This document shows positions 1 to 8,599 of a stretch of 64,000 nt of DNA, in pieces. Location: positions 620,001 to 684,000 of the forward strand of contig NZ_JAVRHZ010000001.1 in assembly GCF_031846325.1 (NCBI RefSeq), given 5' to 3'. The position numbers and the translations under genes were made by a program. Position 1 is the first letter of the stretch, and every line of letters starts with the position of its first letter. The stretch comes from Patiriisocius_A hiemis. Lineage in GTDB: Bacteria > Bacteroidota > Bacteroidia > Flavobacteriales > Flavobacteriaceae. The notes under the pieces are model-generated. The model was not told the DNA's origin. It made no database searches and saw only the letters and a program-made list of their open reading frames with translations.

Positions 1-164
1 GCGTTGTTAAGTAGTTCTTTTCTTTCAGTAAACGAAGTTGTTTTCCAGGAAGCGAATCGCTTTTCTGCTTTATCTAAAAAAACTTTTACTTCTTTTTTGG
101 TGTGCGTTGTAAAAGACTCTATTTCTTTCTGAGTGTACGGATTTATTGAAGTTACAGTTGGCAT
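1..164 (-). CDS. NAD-dependent succinate-semialdehyde dehydrogenase (N-terminal part, runs off the window)
   Basis: Only the first 54 codons are present; the gene continues beyond base 1. The start is the ATG at 164. The peptide begins MPTVTSINPYTQKEIESF and continues with a stretch ending in ASWK and then FTERKELLNN. This INP-[YT]-x-E start and the WK..ER..LL helix are characteristic of the N-terminal cofactor-binding region of aldehyde dehydrogenases of the GabD type, which oxidise succinate semialdehyde to succinate in the cytoplasm. The catalytic Cys and Glu lie outside the window, so substrate specificity cannot be confirmed. It is divergent from the next gene. Confidence 0.75.
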   Translation of the reverse strand, partial: MPTVTSINPYTQKEIESFTTHTKKEVKVFLDKAEKRFASWKTTSFTERKELLNN

Positions 165-318
165 TTTTATTTTTAAAGTTACATAAAATAGGTATTAATT
201 TTGTGTGATTTAGGACTACTTTAACGCACAAGTGACTGTTAAGAACCCTTTTATAACTTACCTAATATTATTTAAAATTGTACGTGCTATTTTATAATTT
301 TAATAAAAATCCTAAATC

Positions 319-732
319 ATGGAAGCTCGCGATCTTACTTTATTGAAATTACGTCCCAATATCCCATCTGCTAAGGTAAATGATGGTATGAGCGACGAAG
401 AGATGTTTCAGAATGCAACGCTACGTCCTATTGCAAAACTTCAGAATAACTTGTTGGTTGAAGTCTTTAAAAACTATATCAAAAAACACAAAAATGTATT
501 TTACGACCTCTCTATAGAGAAACGTCTAGATTATATAGATAATGCCATCCACAAGGATATGAAGTTTAGAAATGGACTTAAAGGAATTATTATTGGGCAA
601 TTTACGATAGATGAATATAAAGTCTACACAGATAATTCTTCGGCACTTAATAAGCGTATGATGAATATTGTAAAAGAGCGTCTTAAAAGTAACGTACAGC
701 TGTTAGAGCCTTCTTCTTTACTTGCTAGTTAG
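319..732 (+). CDS. Conserved hypothetical protein, 137 aa
   Basis: A soluble 137-residue protein with no signal peptide and no membrane segment. It is mainly helical and basic in its centre (FKNYIKKHKNVFYDLSIEKR). I recognise it only as a small protein of the kind common in Flavobacteriaceae that is sometimes labelled 'glyoxalase'. I see no glyoxalase metal-binding pattern, so that label should not be trusted. The ATG at 319 follows an AT-rich region with no Shine-Dalgarno, as usual in this phylum. Its stop lies 2 bases from the stop of the convergent DUF2461 gene, with no terminator between them. Confidence 0.7.
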   Translation: MEARDLTLLKLRPNIPSAKVNDGMSDEEMFQNATLRPIAKLQNNLLVEVFKNYIKKHKNVFYDLSIEKRLDYIDNAIHKDMKFRNGLKGIIIGQFTIDEYKVYTDNSSALNKRMMNIVKERLKSNVQLLEPSSLLAS

Positions 733-734
733 TT

Positions 735-1409
735 TTACTCTAATAGAGAAACTCCATTTAAATCTGTAGTTAATACTTCGCTCATATAATCGAAGTATGG
801 ACGTAGCAATTGAAAGTGATACAATAGTTTTTCTGAAAAATCTTCGGAAAAAACCTCTTTGTCTGTAAATTGATGTGTTACAAAGTAACTTTTTAAACGG
901 ATTAGGTCTATATTAGGGTCTTCTTTGCTGAAGCCCTTAGGAGCTGTTTTTACTTTATATTCTTGATTAAAACCACCAAATGCTTTTTTAAATTTTGGAG
1001 CATCTAGAATACTTCTAACTTCTGAAGCATCCATCTCAAACTCTTTTCTAATGCGTAATAAATCTTTAGGCTCTGGATCAAAAAAGCCTCCAGCCATTAA
1101 GGAGTTACCGGGCTCTAGTCGTAAATAGTAGCCACCTCTACGGTGTGCACCTGCCCTACTAAAACTTACACTTCTATGTACATTGTAAGGTGTTTTGTCT
1201 TTGCTAAAGCGTATATCTCTATTTATTCTAAAAACCTTGACTTTTGCTATCTCATCATTCTTATTAAGACCTTTCTCAATTTCTGCATAAAAGGCTTTTA
1301 ACTGTTTTTCATTTTTTTGATACTCCTTTTTATGCTCCTGCATCCAATCTCTGTGGTTGTTCTTTTTAAGTTTTTCTAAAAATTGAAATGAAGACGTTGG
1401 GATGTTCAT
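735..1409 (-). CDS. DUF2461 domain-containing protein
   Basis: A 224-residue soluble protein that matches the DUF2461 (TIGR02453-type) family along its whole length. Visible family features are the start SFQFLEKLKKNNHRDWM near residues 7-23, the segment FRINRDIRFSKDKTPYN near 79-95, and GGYYLRLEPGNSLMAGGFFDPEP near 111-133. The biochemical role of the family is unknown. The start ATG is at 1409. A strong terminator lies just upstream at 1431-1460 and ends the preceding DJ-1 gene, so this gene probably has its own promoter in the short gap or depends on read-through. Confidence 0.85.
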   Translation of the reverse strand: MNIPTSSFQFLEKLKKNNHRDWMQEHKKEYQKNEKQLKAFYAEIEKGLNKNDEIAKVKVFRINRDIRFSKDKTPYNVHRSVSFSRAGAHRRGGYYLRLEPGNSLMAGGFFDPEPKDLLRIRKEFEMDASEVRSILDAPKFKKAFGGFNQEYKVKTAPKGFSKEDPNIDLIRLKSYFVTHQFTDKEVFSEDFSEKLLYHFQLLRPYFDYMSEVLTTDLNGVSLLE

Positions 1410-1430
1410 AGTAAGTTTTTTATAAATATA

Positions 1431-1460
1431 AAAAAATCGCTGCAGGTGCAGCGATTTTTT
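1431..1460 (-). terminator. Intrinsic terminator after the DJ-1/PfpI gene
   Basis: A perfect inverted repeat: 14 bases (AAAAAATCGCTGCA) and their complement around a 2-base centre, with a GC-rich core and an A-tract/T-tract on the two sides. It lies 22 bases past the stop of the minus-strand DJ-1 gene and is followed by T-rich sequence on that strand. Confidence 0.85.
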
Positions 1461-1481
1461 GTTTTAGGGATATTATACTAC

Positions 1482-2030
1482 TTATGCATGTTGTAGTTCG
1501 TGTTTACCTTCTTTAATCTCTTCGATTAATTTTGCATTAAATGCTGGAAGATCGTCTGGATTTCGGCTTGTTACTAATGCTTCATCAACAACAACCTCTT
1601 TATCTACCCATAATGCTCCCGCATTTTGAAGGTCTGTTTTTATTGAGTTATACGATGTCAAAGTTCTTCCTTTAACTACATCTGCTTCAATTAATAATTG
1701 CGGTGCATGGCAAATAGCGGCTACAGGCTTACTTTGCTTAAAGAAATCTCTAATAAATGTTAATGCATCATCATTCTGGCGTAATATATCTGGGTTAATT
1801 ACTCCACCAGGTAACATTAACGCATCATAATCTTTTGCTGAAACATTATTTAAGGTATTGGTTACAGTATATTCATTAGACCAATTTCCGTCATTCCAAC
1901 CTTTAATTGTTCCACTCTTATCACTAATTATATCTACTGTGAATCCTTCAGATTCCATTGCTTGTTTAGGAGATTTTAATTCACTTTCTTCAAAACCATT
2001 TGTTGCTACTATTGCAATTCTCTTTTCCAT
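1482..2030 (-). CDS. Type 1 glutamine amidotransferase-like protein, DJ-1/PfpI family
   Basis: A 182-residue protein beginning MEKRIAIVATNGFEESEL. It has the DJ-1/PfpI nucleophile elbow AICHAPQLL, whose Cys is the catalytic residue, and the acidic residue in FEESEL that contacts it. It is closest to the YhbO/PfpI-type stress proteins, which act on damaged or glycated substrates; the exact reaction is not settled for the family. An in-frame ATG 20 codons upstream (at 2090) would add a poorly fitting N-terminus and would lie upstream of a good -7 element at 2066-2073, so I chose the ATG at 2030. Confidence 0.85.
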   Translation of the reverse strand: MEKRIAIVATNGFEESELKSPKQAMESEGFTVDIISDKSGTIKGWNDGNWSNEYTVTNTLNNVSAKDYDALMLPGGVINPDILRQNDDALTFIRDFFKQSKPVAAICHAPQLLIEADVVKGRTLTSYNSIKTDLQNAGALWVDKEVVVDEALVTSRNPDDLPAFNAKLIEEIKEGKHELQHA

Positions 2031-2065
2031 TTTATGTGTATTTTTTAAATTAATATTTGTTACCT

Positions 2066-2073
2066 CAAAGGTA
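2066..2073 (-). promoter_or_regulatory. Putative -7 promoter element for the DJ-1/PfpI gene
   Basis: On the minus strand this reads TACCTTTG, a full match to the Bacteroidota -7 consensus TAnnTTTG, about 35 bases before the chosen start codon. No well-spaced TTG (-33) was found; the nearest gives only a 14-base spacer. Confidence 0.4.
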
Positions 2074-2222
2074 AATTTATTGTTTCTCAAGTATCGTTAT
2101 AGCCTTATTAAACTATAAGGCAAAAAGGTTAAGGTTGTATTAATGATATTGACATAGAGGCTTTTTTCTTAAACTCCTCTTAAAATTGTTTATATTTATA
2201 ATCAACCTAAAACCAATTAATC

Positions 2223-2657
2223 ATGATGACAACAACAAACAAACCCAACACCGCTTTTTGGATTATTGCTGTACTGGCATTACTATGGAACTTAATGGGG
2301 TTATTTCAGTTTTTTGGAGTAGCTTTTATGTTAGAAGCAATGGTAGAAGCCTTACCAGAAGACCAAGCCACTTTATATACAAGTATTCCGCAATGGTACA
2401 TCATTGTATTTGGAATAGCCGTATTCTCTGGAGTACTTGCCTGTATTACAATGCTAATACGTAAAAAAATAACTGTTGTATTGTTTTTAATATCATTGCT
2501 AGCTGTATTAGTAGCACAAATCTATTGGATATTTGCTACTGATGTTATGGATGTTATTGGACCTACTGCTATCGCTATGCCACTTATAGTTATCGCAATA
2601 GCAATCTTTTTATACTTCTACAGTAAAGGAGCTGCACAAAAGGGATGGCTTAGGTAA
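2223..2657 (+). CDS. Small integral membrane protein, four predicted helices
   Basis: A 144-residue hydrophobic protein with four clear membrane segments, at about residues 11-35, 58-80, 83-105 and 113-135. It has a short basic loop (RKK) between helices 2 and 3 and a basic C-terminus (KGAAQKGWLR). I do not recognise a functional domain. Similar small four-helix proteins in Bacteroidota carry loose transporter labels without support. The start could be either of two adjacent ATG codons (2223 or 2226). It appears to be transcribed alone and is followed by a strong hairpin at 2666-2709. Confidence 0.75.
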   Translation: MMTTTNKPNTAFWIIAVLALLWNLMGLFQFFGVAFMLEAMVEALPEDQATLYTSIPQWYIIVFGIAVFSGVLACITMLIRKKITVVLFLISLLAVLVAQIYWIFATDVMDVIGPTAIAMPLIVIAIAIFLYFYSKGAAQKGWLR

Positions 2658-2665
2658 AATTAGAG

Positions 2666-2709
2666 TTTAGAAGTATAGTTTTTAAAAGTTAAAAAACTAT
2701 ACTTCTAAA
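2666..2709. terminator. Bidirectional terminator hairpin between convergent genes
   Basis: An 18-base AT-rich inverted repeat (TTTAGAAGTATAGTTTTT and its complement) around a 7-base loop, located between the stop of the membrane-protein gene and the stop of corA. The flanking A and T runs suit termination in both directions. Confidence 0.7.
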
Positions 2710-2726
2710 TTTTATGATACTTGTAT

Positions 2727-3809
2727 TTAAAGCCACTTTTTACGTTTAAAGTAGTAAAGCATTGCAAAAAACACCAAAATCATTGCGCCCCAAAGTACAA
2801 AGTACCCATACTTAAATTGGAGTTCTGGGATATACTCGAAATTCATCCCGTAAATCCCAGCCATGAAGGTAAGTGGAATAAAGATAGAAGCCATTATAGT
2901 AAGTACTTTCATGACCTCATTCATTTTATTACTTATGGTAGTCATATACATGTCCATAAGCCCCCAAATCATATCACGATATATCTCAACACTCTCAGAA
3001 ACTTGTATAATGTGATCATATAAGTCTCTAATATAGTTTTGAGTTCTTTCTTCAATAAGTGGGGTCTCTGTCTTTTCAAGGCGATTAATAACCTCTCTTA
3101 GCGGAACAACAGCGCGCCTAATACGTAGAATTTCTTTTTTAAGCTTTTGTATTTCTTGAATTAAATCGTCTTCCGGAGACCCTTCAAACAGCTCATCTTC
3201 AATTTGTTCAATCTTTACTGTTAAAATTTCAATTACACTAAAGTAGTTATCCACTACAGCATCCAGTAAAGCAAACATTAAGTAATCTGAACCATTGGCT
3301 CTAATTTTTCCTTTGCTATTGGCAAGACGCTCTCTCACACTATCAAACACATCCCCATCTGCTTCTTGAAAAGTGGCTACATAACCTTTTCCCATTGTCA
3401 TACTCACGTGCTCATTCACAAAAACACCCTCTTCATTGTAATGCAGCATCTTAAATACAATGAATAAGTAATCGTCATACTCATCCATTTTAGGCCGCTG
3501 GTTTGTTGTTACAATATCTTCTTGAATAAGAGGATGTAGGTTGTAGTACTCCCCTAGCCTTTCAATCTCTTTAGTATTGCTTAAACCATTTACATTAATC
3601 CATGTAACATTATCTGTTGATTTAAATTTAAAAGCATCTTCAATATTTGAAGTGTCAAATTGATTATAATGATCTTTTGAAAAATCTATAATCTCCAACT
3701 TGGTAACTTGAGAAGTCTTAGTACCCTTATAGGTTACCGCACCTGGCATTTCATTTTTGTTCTTCAACTTCCCAATTACAGTTCTGTTTTTTCTTTTTCT
3801 GTTTGCCAT
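2727..3809 (-). CDS. corA: Magnesium/cobalt transporter CorA
   Basis: A 360-residue protein with the CorA architecture: a large acidic/basic cytoplasmic N-terminal domain (about residues 1-295) and two C-terminal membrane helices (about 298-318 and 332-352). The signature YGMNFEYIPEL follows the first helix, and its GMN is the ion-selectivity motif of the family. The length is normal for bacterial CorA. It imports Mg2+ (also Co2+/Ni2+) as a homopentamer in the inner membrane. It is convergent with the upstream membrane-protein gene and divergent from the LytTR gene. Confidence 0.93.
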   Translation of the reverse strand: MANRKRKNRTVIGKLKNKNEMPGAVTYKGTKTSQVTKLEIIDFSKDHYNQFDTSNIEDAFKFKSTDNVTWINVNGLSNTKEIERLGEYYNLHPLIQEDIVTTNQRPKMDEYDDYLFIVFKMLHYNEEGVFVNEHVSMTMGKGYVATFQEADGDVFDSVRERLANSKGKIRANGSDYLMFALLDAVVDNYFSVIEILTVKIEQIEDELFEGSPEDDLIQEIQKLKKEILRIRRAVVPLREVINRLEKTETPLIEERTQNYIRDLYDHIIQVSESVEIYRDMIWGLMDMYMTTISNKMNEVMKVLTIMASIFIPLTFMAGIYGMNFEYIPELQFKYGYFVLWGAMILVFFAMLYYFKRKKWL

Positions 3810-3873
3810 GAAAATAATATTTCAATACTAAGGTATATATTTTAAATTTACATTCTACTAAACCAAACAAAAA

Positions 3874-4671
3874 TTGAAGTACAAATACCCTTTTGACTAC
3901 GCTGTAAAAAACCATATACTCATTGGTGTTGGGTTAGCCATTTGGATTTTTGTATTTCTGTATTTTACAGAGCCTTTAGATGTTCATGAATTTGGCGCTA
4001 CCGAAAAACTTATTTACCTCCCTATTTATGGACTTGTTGGTGCACTAGCCTATTTAATTATATTGCCATTTCAATCGTTTTTATATAGAAGTAATCGTGA
4101 GAATTGGTTTATACAAAGTGAATTCTTATTTACATTACTGTTTGTGGTTTTTGGTTTACTTGTCACTAGAAGCGTGTACTTGTATGTAATTATTGCTGGT
4201 GAACCTAATCCATATTCGCTTTGGTATTTTATAACTTCCATCTTTTTACCAGCTATTAGTACAATCTTGCCTATTGTTCTTATTGGTAGGTTTGCCCTTG
4301 GAAAGTATAGAGAAAAGAAAATTGAGGATAGTAAGATAGAAATTACAGGAGACGGAACGTATGAAGGACTCCGCCTCGAATTTAAAGAACTCATTGCGGT
4401 AAAAGCAGACGATAATTATGTGGAAGTATTTTTTGAACAAGGTGCAGTCTTAAAAAAACAACTAATTAGAAACAAGCTTTCTGTTGTTGCACATGAGTTA
4501 CCTGAATTGTTAAAAACACACCGTTCCTATTTGGTAAATCCTATCCATTTTAGACAATGGAACAATCAAAACGGAAAGCTTTCCATGTATCTGTCACATG
4601 AAATAGAGGTGCCTGTTTCCAGAACATTTACCACTAGCGTTAAAGAGGCAATACAACTCGCCACAAAATAA
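3874..4671 (+). CDS. Membrane-bound LytTR-family DNA-binding regulator
   Basis: A 265-residue protein. The N-terminal half has four hydrophobic helices (about residues 14-32, 48-68, 80-101 and 113-137). The C-terminal 100 residues match the LytTR DNA-binding domain, with KADDNYVEVFF, then LLKTHRSYLVNPIH and the final VPVSRTF. It probably transduces a membrane signal directly to transcription without a separate kinase. The only plausible start is TTG at 3874: a stop lies five codons upstream (3859) and the first in-frame ATG is near the C-terminus. The target genes are not evident from the context. Confidence 0.85.
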   Translation: MKYKYPFDYAVKNHILIGVGLAIWIFVFLYFTEPLDVHEFGATEKLIYLPIYGLVGALAYLIILPFQSFLYRSNRENWFIQSEFLFTLLFVVFGLLVTRSVYLYVIIAGEPNPYSLWYFITSIFLPAISTILPIVLIGRFALGKYREKKIEDSKIEITGDGTYEGLRLEFKELIAVKADDNYVEVFFEQGAVLKKQLIRNKLSVVAHELPELLKTHRSYLVNPIHFRQWNNQNGKLSMYLSHEIEVPVSRTFTTSVKEAIQLATK

Positions 4672-4757
4672 TTGCATTTCGCCCCAAAGCACCATATATA
4701 TTGGTCTTATGTTTTTTTATGAAATATGTTTGCTTCAGAAATCAAAACCATAAAATC

Positions 4758-5879
4758 ATGAAAAACTTAACAATCAAATTAGTCTTATTCTTAGTATTAA
4801 CTTCTTTATTTTCTTCTTGCAAAGTAGGAAGGTTTGTTACGTATAATTTTGCAGACATTACAGACCACAAAATCTTTCCATCAAGAACTATAGAAACTAG
4901 TCAAGAGCCTTTTCTATATCCATATACCCAAAATGGATTTGTTCCAGACTCTTTAAGTGTTACTCGCAAGGGTAAGAACACAAGAGTGCCATTTAAAACC
5001 TACCTAGAAGATAATAAGACAGTAGCATTTATTATTATTCATAAGGATAGTATTCGTTATGAGAACTATTTCAACAAATATGATGAGACTTCTATAGTAA
5101 ATTCATTTTCTATGGCAAAATCCTTTCTTTCAATTCTTGTAGGCTGTGCGCTTGATGATGGATTAATTACTTCTATAAAAGAACCTATAACCAATTACTT
5201 ACCAGAATTAAAAGCGAATGGGTTTGAAAACATAACGATTGAGCATCTATTAAATATGGAGTCTGGTATTGAGTTTAATGAAAGTTATATAAATCCATTT
5301 GGGCATGCAGCAAGTTTCTATTATGGAACCAATATTAGAAAAGAAGTAAGTAAACTAAAGGTTGAAGTAAAAGAAGGTAAACGGTTTTCATACAGAAGTG
5401 GAGATAGTCAAATATTAGGTCTAGTGCTAGATGCAGCATTGGGAGAAAAGAATATTTCAGAATATTTAGAAGAAAAAATCTGGAAGCCGTTAGGAATGGA
5501 ATATAATGCAACATGGAGCTTGGATAGAAAAAAAGATGGAGTAGAAAAAACCTTTTGTTGTGTAAATGCAAGAGCTAGAGATTTTGCAAAAATTGGAACT
5601 CTATATCTTAAGAAAGGAAACTGGAACGGAAAGCAAATAGTCTCTAAAGATTGGGTAGAAAAATCAACAAAATACGACACTATTAATAGTAAAGCAGGGC
5701 ATTATCAACACCAATGGTGGATTAACAAAAAAGACAATTCTTACGAAGCTGAAGGCATCTTAGGGCAACACATTTATGTAAATCCAGAAAAAGAAATTAT
5801 CATAGTCCGCCTTGGAAAAAAGGTTGGAAAAACGGGAAGTTGGACAAGTCTATTTCAGGGCATAGCAGCCAAGTACTAA
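4758..5879 (+). CDS. Serine hydrolase, class C beta-lactamase-like lipoprotein
   Basis: A 373-residue protein of the beta-lactamase/penicillin-binding family. With the start at 4758 it has a lipoprotein signal ending at Cys21 (SLFSSC), the SxxK motif as SMAK (Ser118, Lys121), and YRS near residue 212 in place of the usual YxN. The members of this family include esterases, peptidases and beta-lactamases, and the substrate here cannot be read from sequence. A longer reading frame opens at 4701, but those 19 extra residues would bury the signal peptide, so I rejected it. The mature enzyme should face the periplasm or outer membrane. Confidence 0.85.
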   Translation: MKNLTIKLVLFLVLTSLFSSCKVGRFVTYNFADITDHKIFPSRTIETSQEPFLYPYTQNGFVPDSLSVTRKGKNTRVPFKTYLEDNKTVAFIIIHKDSIRYENYFNKYDETSIVNSFSMAKSFLSILVGCALDDGLITSIKEPITNYLPELKANGFENITIEHLLNMESGIEFNESYINPFGHAASFYYGTNIRKEVSKLKVEVKEGKRFSYRSGDSQILGLVLDAALGEKNISEYLEEKIWKPLGMEYNATWSLDRKKDGVEKTFCCVNARARDFAKIGTLYLKKGNWNGKQIVSKDWVEKSTKYDTINSKAGHYQHQWWINKKDNSYEAEGILGQHIYVNPEKEIIIVRLGKKVGKTGSWTSLFQGIAAKY

Positions 5880-5883
5880 GTAT

Positions 5884-5916
5884 AAAACCTCGCTAATTTA
5901 AGATTAGCGAGGTTTT
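5884..5916. terminator. Bidirectional terminator between the serine hydrolase and the his operon
   Basis: A 14-base perfect stem (AAAACCTCGCTAAT and its complement) with a 5-base loop. T-rich sequence follows on the plus side and A-rich sequence precedes it. It lies between two convergent stop codons and can serve both transcripts. Confidence 0.85.
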
Positions 5917-5919
5917 GTT

Positions 5920-6534
5920 TTATTCGTTTCTATCAAACTTATGTCTGGATTGTAATGTTCTTTCTACATCCCGCATTCTAAATCCTTTTGCTTGTAGTAA
6001 CACCATGAAATGAAATAACAAGTCTGCGCTTTCATTTAAAAAAGCTAAATCATCATCATCCTTAGCTTCAATTACAACTTCTACAGCCTCTTCTCCAACC
6101 TTTTGTGCAATCTTGTTAATACCACGTCTAAAAAGCGAGGAAACGTATGATTTTTCATGATTTGGATCATCTTTACGGTCTTGGATAACGTCTTCTAAGT
6201 AGGAGATAAATCCAAAGTTAGAAATGTTCTTTTCATTCCAACATGTATCAGGCCCTTTATGACAGGCAGGTCCTTTAGGGTTAACTTGAACTAACAATGT
6301 ATCGTTATCACAATCTTCCTTTAAAGAAACAACCTCCATATAGTTTCCAGTCTCTTCACCTTTTGTCCATAATCTTTGCTTACTACGGCTGTAGAAAGTT
6401 GCTAGGTTGGTACTTTGGGTCTTACTAAAGGCTTCTTCATTCATAAAACCAAGCATTAACACATTCTTTGTCATGGCATCTTGAACAATAGCAGGTATAA
6501 GACCATCTTTGTATTTTTTAAAATCTAGTTCCAT
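5920..6534 (-). CDS. hisIE: Bifunctional phosphoribosyl-AMP cyclohydrolase / phosphoribosyl-ATP pyrophosphatase
   Basis: A 204-residue fusion of the enzymes for steps 2 and 3 of histidine synthesis. Residues 1 to about 105 are the HisI cyclohydrolase, with the metal-binding CDNDTLLVQV and GPACHKGPDTCW. Residues about 110-204 are the HisE pyrophosphohydrolase, with the helical EEAVEVVIEAKDDDDLAFLNESADLLFHFMVLL split over two metal-binding helices. It is the last gene of the his operon and starts 4 bases after the hisF stop, followed by the terminator at 5884-5916. Confidence 0.96.
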   Translation of the reverse strand: MELDFKKYKDGLIPAIVQDAMTKNVLMLGFMNEEAFSKTQSTNLATFYSRSKQRLWTKGEETGNYMEVVSLKEDCDNDTLLVQVNPKGPACHKGPDTCWNEKNISNFGFISYLEDVIQDRKDDPNHEKSYVSSLFRRGINKIAQKVGEEAVEVVIEAKDDDDLAFLNESADLLFHFMVLLQAKGFRMRDVERTLQSRHKFDRNE

Positions 6535-6538
6535 AATT

Positions 6539-7294
6539 TTACACTCTAACAGGTATTCCCTGTTGCATTAAGTTATTTTTAAGGTTTGTTATTTCTATTT
6601 CTTTAAAATGAAAAACACTTGCTGCCAAGGCTGCATCTGCATTTCCTTTTGTAAAGGTATCTATAAAATGCTGAATATTACCAGCACCACCAGAAGCAAT
6701 TACTGGGATGGTTAACTCTTTTGATAATTTAGCTAATGCATTGTTTGCAAAACCTGCCTTAGTCCCATCATTATCCATAGAAGTAAATAAGATTTCGCCA
6801 GCACCACGGGCTTCTACTTCTTTTGCCCAATCAAATAGATTTAAATTAGTAGGTACTTTACCGCCAACCAAGTGTACTTTCCATTCACCATCAATTTCCT
6901 TAGCATCAATAGCCACAACAATACATTGTGAACCAAATGTAGTGCTTAATTGATTAATTAATTCTGGGTTTTTAACTGCTGAAGAGTTAATTGAAACTTT
7001 ATCTGCTCCATTTTTAAGTAATACCGAAACATCTTCTACTGAAGAAATTCCACCTCCTACTGTAAAAGGAATATTAATAGCTTCAGCAACGCTAAGCACT
7101 AAGTCTGAAAGTGTTTTTCTTCGCTCTTCTGTAGCAGATATATCCAAGAATACCAATTCATCAGCTCCATTTTCAGAATAGAAGGTTGCCAATTCAACTG
7201 GATCTCCAGCATCACGAAGATTTATGAAATTTACGCCTTTTACTGTACGTCCATTTTTAATGTCAAGGCAAGGAATTATTCGTTTAGTTAACAT
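6539..7294 (-). CDS. hisF: Imidazole glycerol phosphate synthase, cyclase subunit
   Basis: A 251-residue (beta/alpha)8 barrel. The start MLTKRIIPCLDIKNGRTVKG carries catalytic Asp11, and DNDGTKAGF carries the second catalytic Asp near residue 129. It uses ammonia supplied by HisH to close the imidazole ring, giving imidazole glycerol phosphate and AICAR. Its start overlaps the 3' end of hisA by 11 bases, suggesting translational coupling; its partner hisH lies two genes upstream in the same operon. Confidence 0.97.
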   Translation of the reverse strand: MLTKRIIPCLDIKNGRTVKGVNFINLRDAGDPVELATFYSENGADELVFLDISATEERRKTLSDLVLSVAEAINIPFTVGGGISSVEDVSVLLKNGADKVSINSSAVKNPELINQLSTTFGSQCIVVAIDAKEIDGEWKVHLVGGKVPTNLNLFDWAKEVEARGAGEILFTSMDNDGTKAGFANNALAKLSKELTIPVIASGGAGNIQHFIDTFTKGNADAALAASVFHFKEIEITNLKNNLMQQGIPVRV

Positions 7295-8021
7295 CTAGTA
7301 TATATTTTTCAAGTTCTTTTAAGGAGATTCTGTTTTCGTAAATTGCTTTACCAATAATCACCCCTTCACATCCTATTTCTGCAAGCTTTGGGAGTTCATC
7401 AAATTTTGAGATACCACCAGAGGCTATTAAGTTTAATTTACTTTCTTGGTCACAATCTGAAAGAATTCGCTCGTATAAATCAAAAGACGGGCCTTCTAAC
7501 ATTCCATCTTTACTTATATCGGTACAAATTACATAGATAACTCCTTGTTTTTGATATGATTTAATAAATGGAATTACTTCTAGATCACTTTCTTTAAGCC
7601 ATCCATTAATTGCAACTTTTTCATCTTTAGCATCTGCTCCCAAAATTATTTTATCTGAACCATATTTTTCTATCCAAGAATTAAACTCTTTAGCATTTGT
7701 AACAGCAATACTTCCACCTGTAATCTGTGAAGCGCCACTTTCAAAAGCAATATGGACATCCTCATTTGTTTTTAAACCACCACCAAAATCAATTTGCAAA
7801 GAGGTTTTTGTTGCAATCTGTTCTAAAACATTGTGGTTAACAATATGTTTACTTTTGGCTCCATCTAGGTCTACTAAGTGCAAATACTTTATTCCTGCTC
7901 CCTCAAATTGCTTAGCAACTTCTAATGGATGTTCGTTATATATTTTTTTTGTTGTGTAATCACCTTTACTTAGCCGTACACATTTTCCGTCAATGATATC
8001 TATAGCTGGTATTATTCGCAT
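7284..8021 (-). CDS. hisA: ProFAR isomerase (phosphoribosylformimino-AICAR-phosphate isomerase)
   Basis: A 245-residue (beta/alpha)8 barrel homologous to HisF. The start MRIIPAIDIIDGKCVRLSKG has the catalytic Asp8, and CTDISKDGMLEGPSFDLY carries the second Asp near residue 128. The enzyme catalyses the Amadori rearrangement of ProFAR to PRFAR. The gene overlaps hisH by 10 bases upstream and hisF by 11 bases downstream. Confidence 0.97.
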   Translation of the reverse strand: MRIIPAIDIIDGKCVRLSKGDYTTKKIYNEHPLEVAKQFEGAGIKYLHLVDLDGAKSKHIVNHNVLEQIATKTSLQIDFGGGLKTNEDVHIAFESGASQITGGSIAVTNAKEFNSWIEKYGSDKIILGADAKDEKVAINGWLKESDLEVIPFIKSYQKQGVIYVICTDISKDGMLEGPSFDLYERILSDCDQESKLNLIASGGISKFDELPKLAEIGCEGVIIGKAIYENRISLKELEKYILDVN

Positions 8022-8599
8022 AGTTCTACAAAGTTTTTAATTAATTGTTCACCTAGTTTGCTACTTTTTTCAGGATGAAATTGCACTCCATAAAAGTTGT
8101 TTTTTTGTAATGCACTTGAAAATTGAGTTCCGTAATTTGTTAATGCAATTGTTTCTTTTACGAGTGGAGCATAAAAACTATGGACAGAATACATAAATGT
8201 TTTTTCAGGAATATTAGTAAATAAAGTGGATTGTAATCCTGAAATTGTATTCCAACCCACATGAGGTATTTTTAAACTAGTCTTAAATCGTTTTACATCA
8301 ACGTCAAAAACACCTAAACCCTCTGTATTTCCTTCTTCAGAAGAGCTACAAAGTAATTGCATGCCTAGGCAAATACCTAAAACTGGTTGTGTAAGTTTAG
8401 GAATTACCACGTCTAACCCTGAAGCCTTTAACTTACGCATTGCATTATTAGCTTGCCCAACACCAGGAAAAATAACCTTATCTGCACTTTTGATTGCTGC
8501 AGCATCTGCTGAGAGGATAGCTTGATAACCCAATCGCTGCAACGCAAATTGAAGGCTTTTTATATTTCCGGCACCATAATCTATTATTGCTATTTCCAT
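8012..8599 (-). CDS. hisH: Imidazole glycerol phosphate synthase, glutamine amidotransferase subunit
   Basis: A 195-residue class I glutamine amidotransferase. The nucleophile lies in GICLGMQLLC (Cys near residue 77), and the His/Glu pair lies in the C-terminal FHPEKSSKLG. MEIAIIDYGAGNIKSL is the standard HisH start. It hydrolyses glutamine and channels ammonia to HisF. Its ATG overlaps the hisB stop by 1 base. Confidence 0.97.
   Translation of the reverse strand: MEIAIIDYGAGNIKSLQFALQRLGYQAILSADAAAIKSADKVIFPGVGQANNAMRKLKASGLDVVIPKLTQPVLGICLGMQLLCSSSEEGNTEGLGVFDVDVKRFKTSLKIPHVGWNTISGLQSTLFTNIPEKTFMYSVHSFYAPLVKETIALTNYGTQFSSALQKNNFYGVQFHPEKSSKLGEQLIKNFVELCE

Noticed and set aside
319..732. 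Label 'glyoxalase' for the 137-aa protein
   Set aside because: No metal-binding His/Glu pattern of glyoxalase I or II is visible.
2186..2464. Overlapping plus-strand frame of 92 codons at the membrane-protein gene
   Set aside because: It is out of frame with the clear four-helix protein at 2223-2657 and has low-quality composition.
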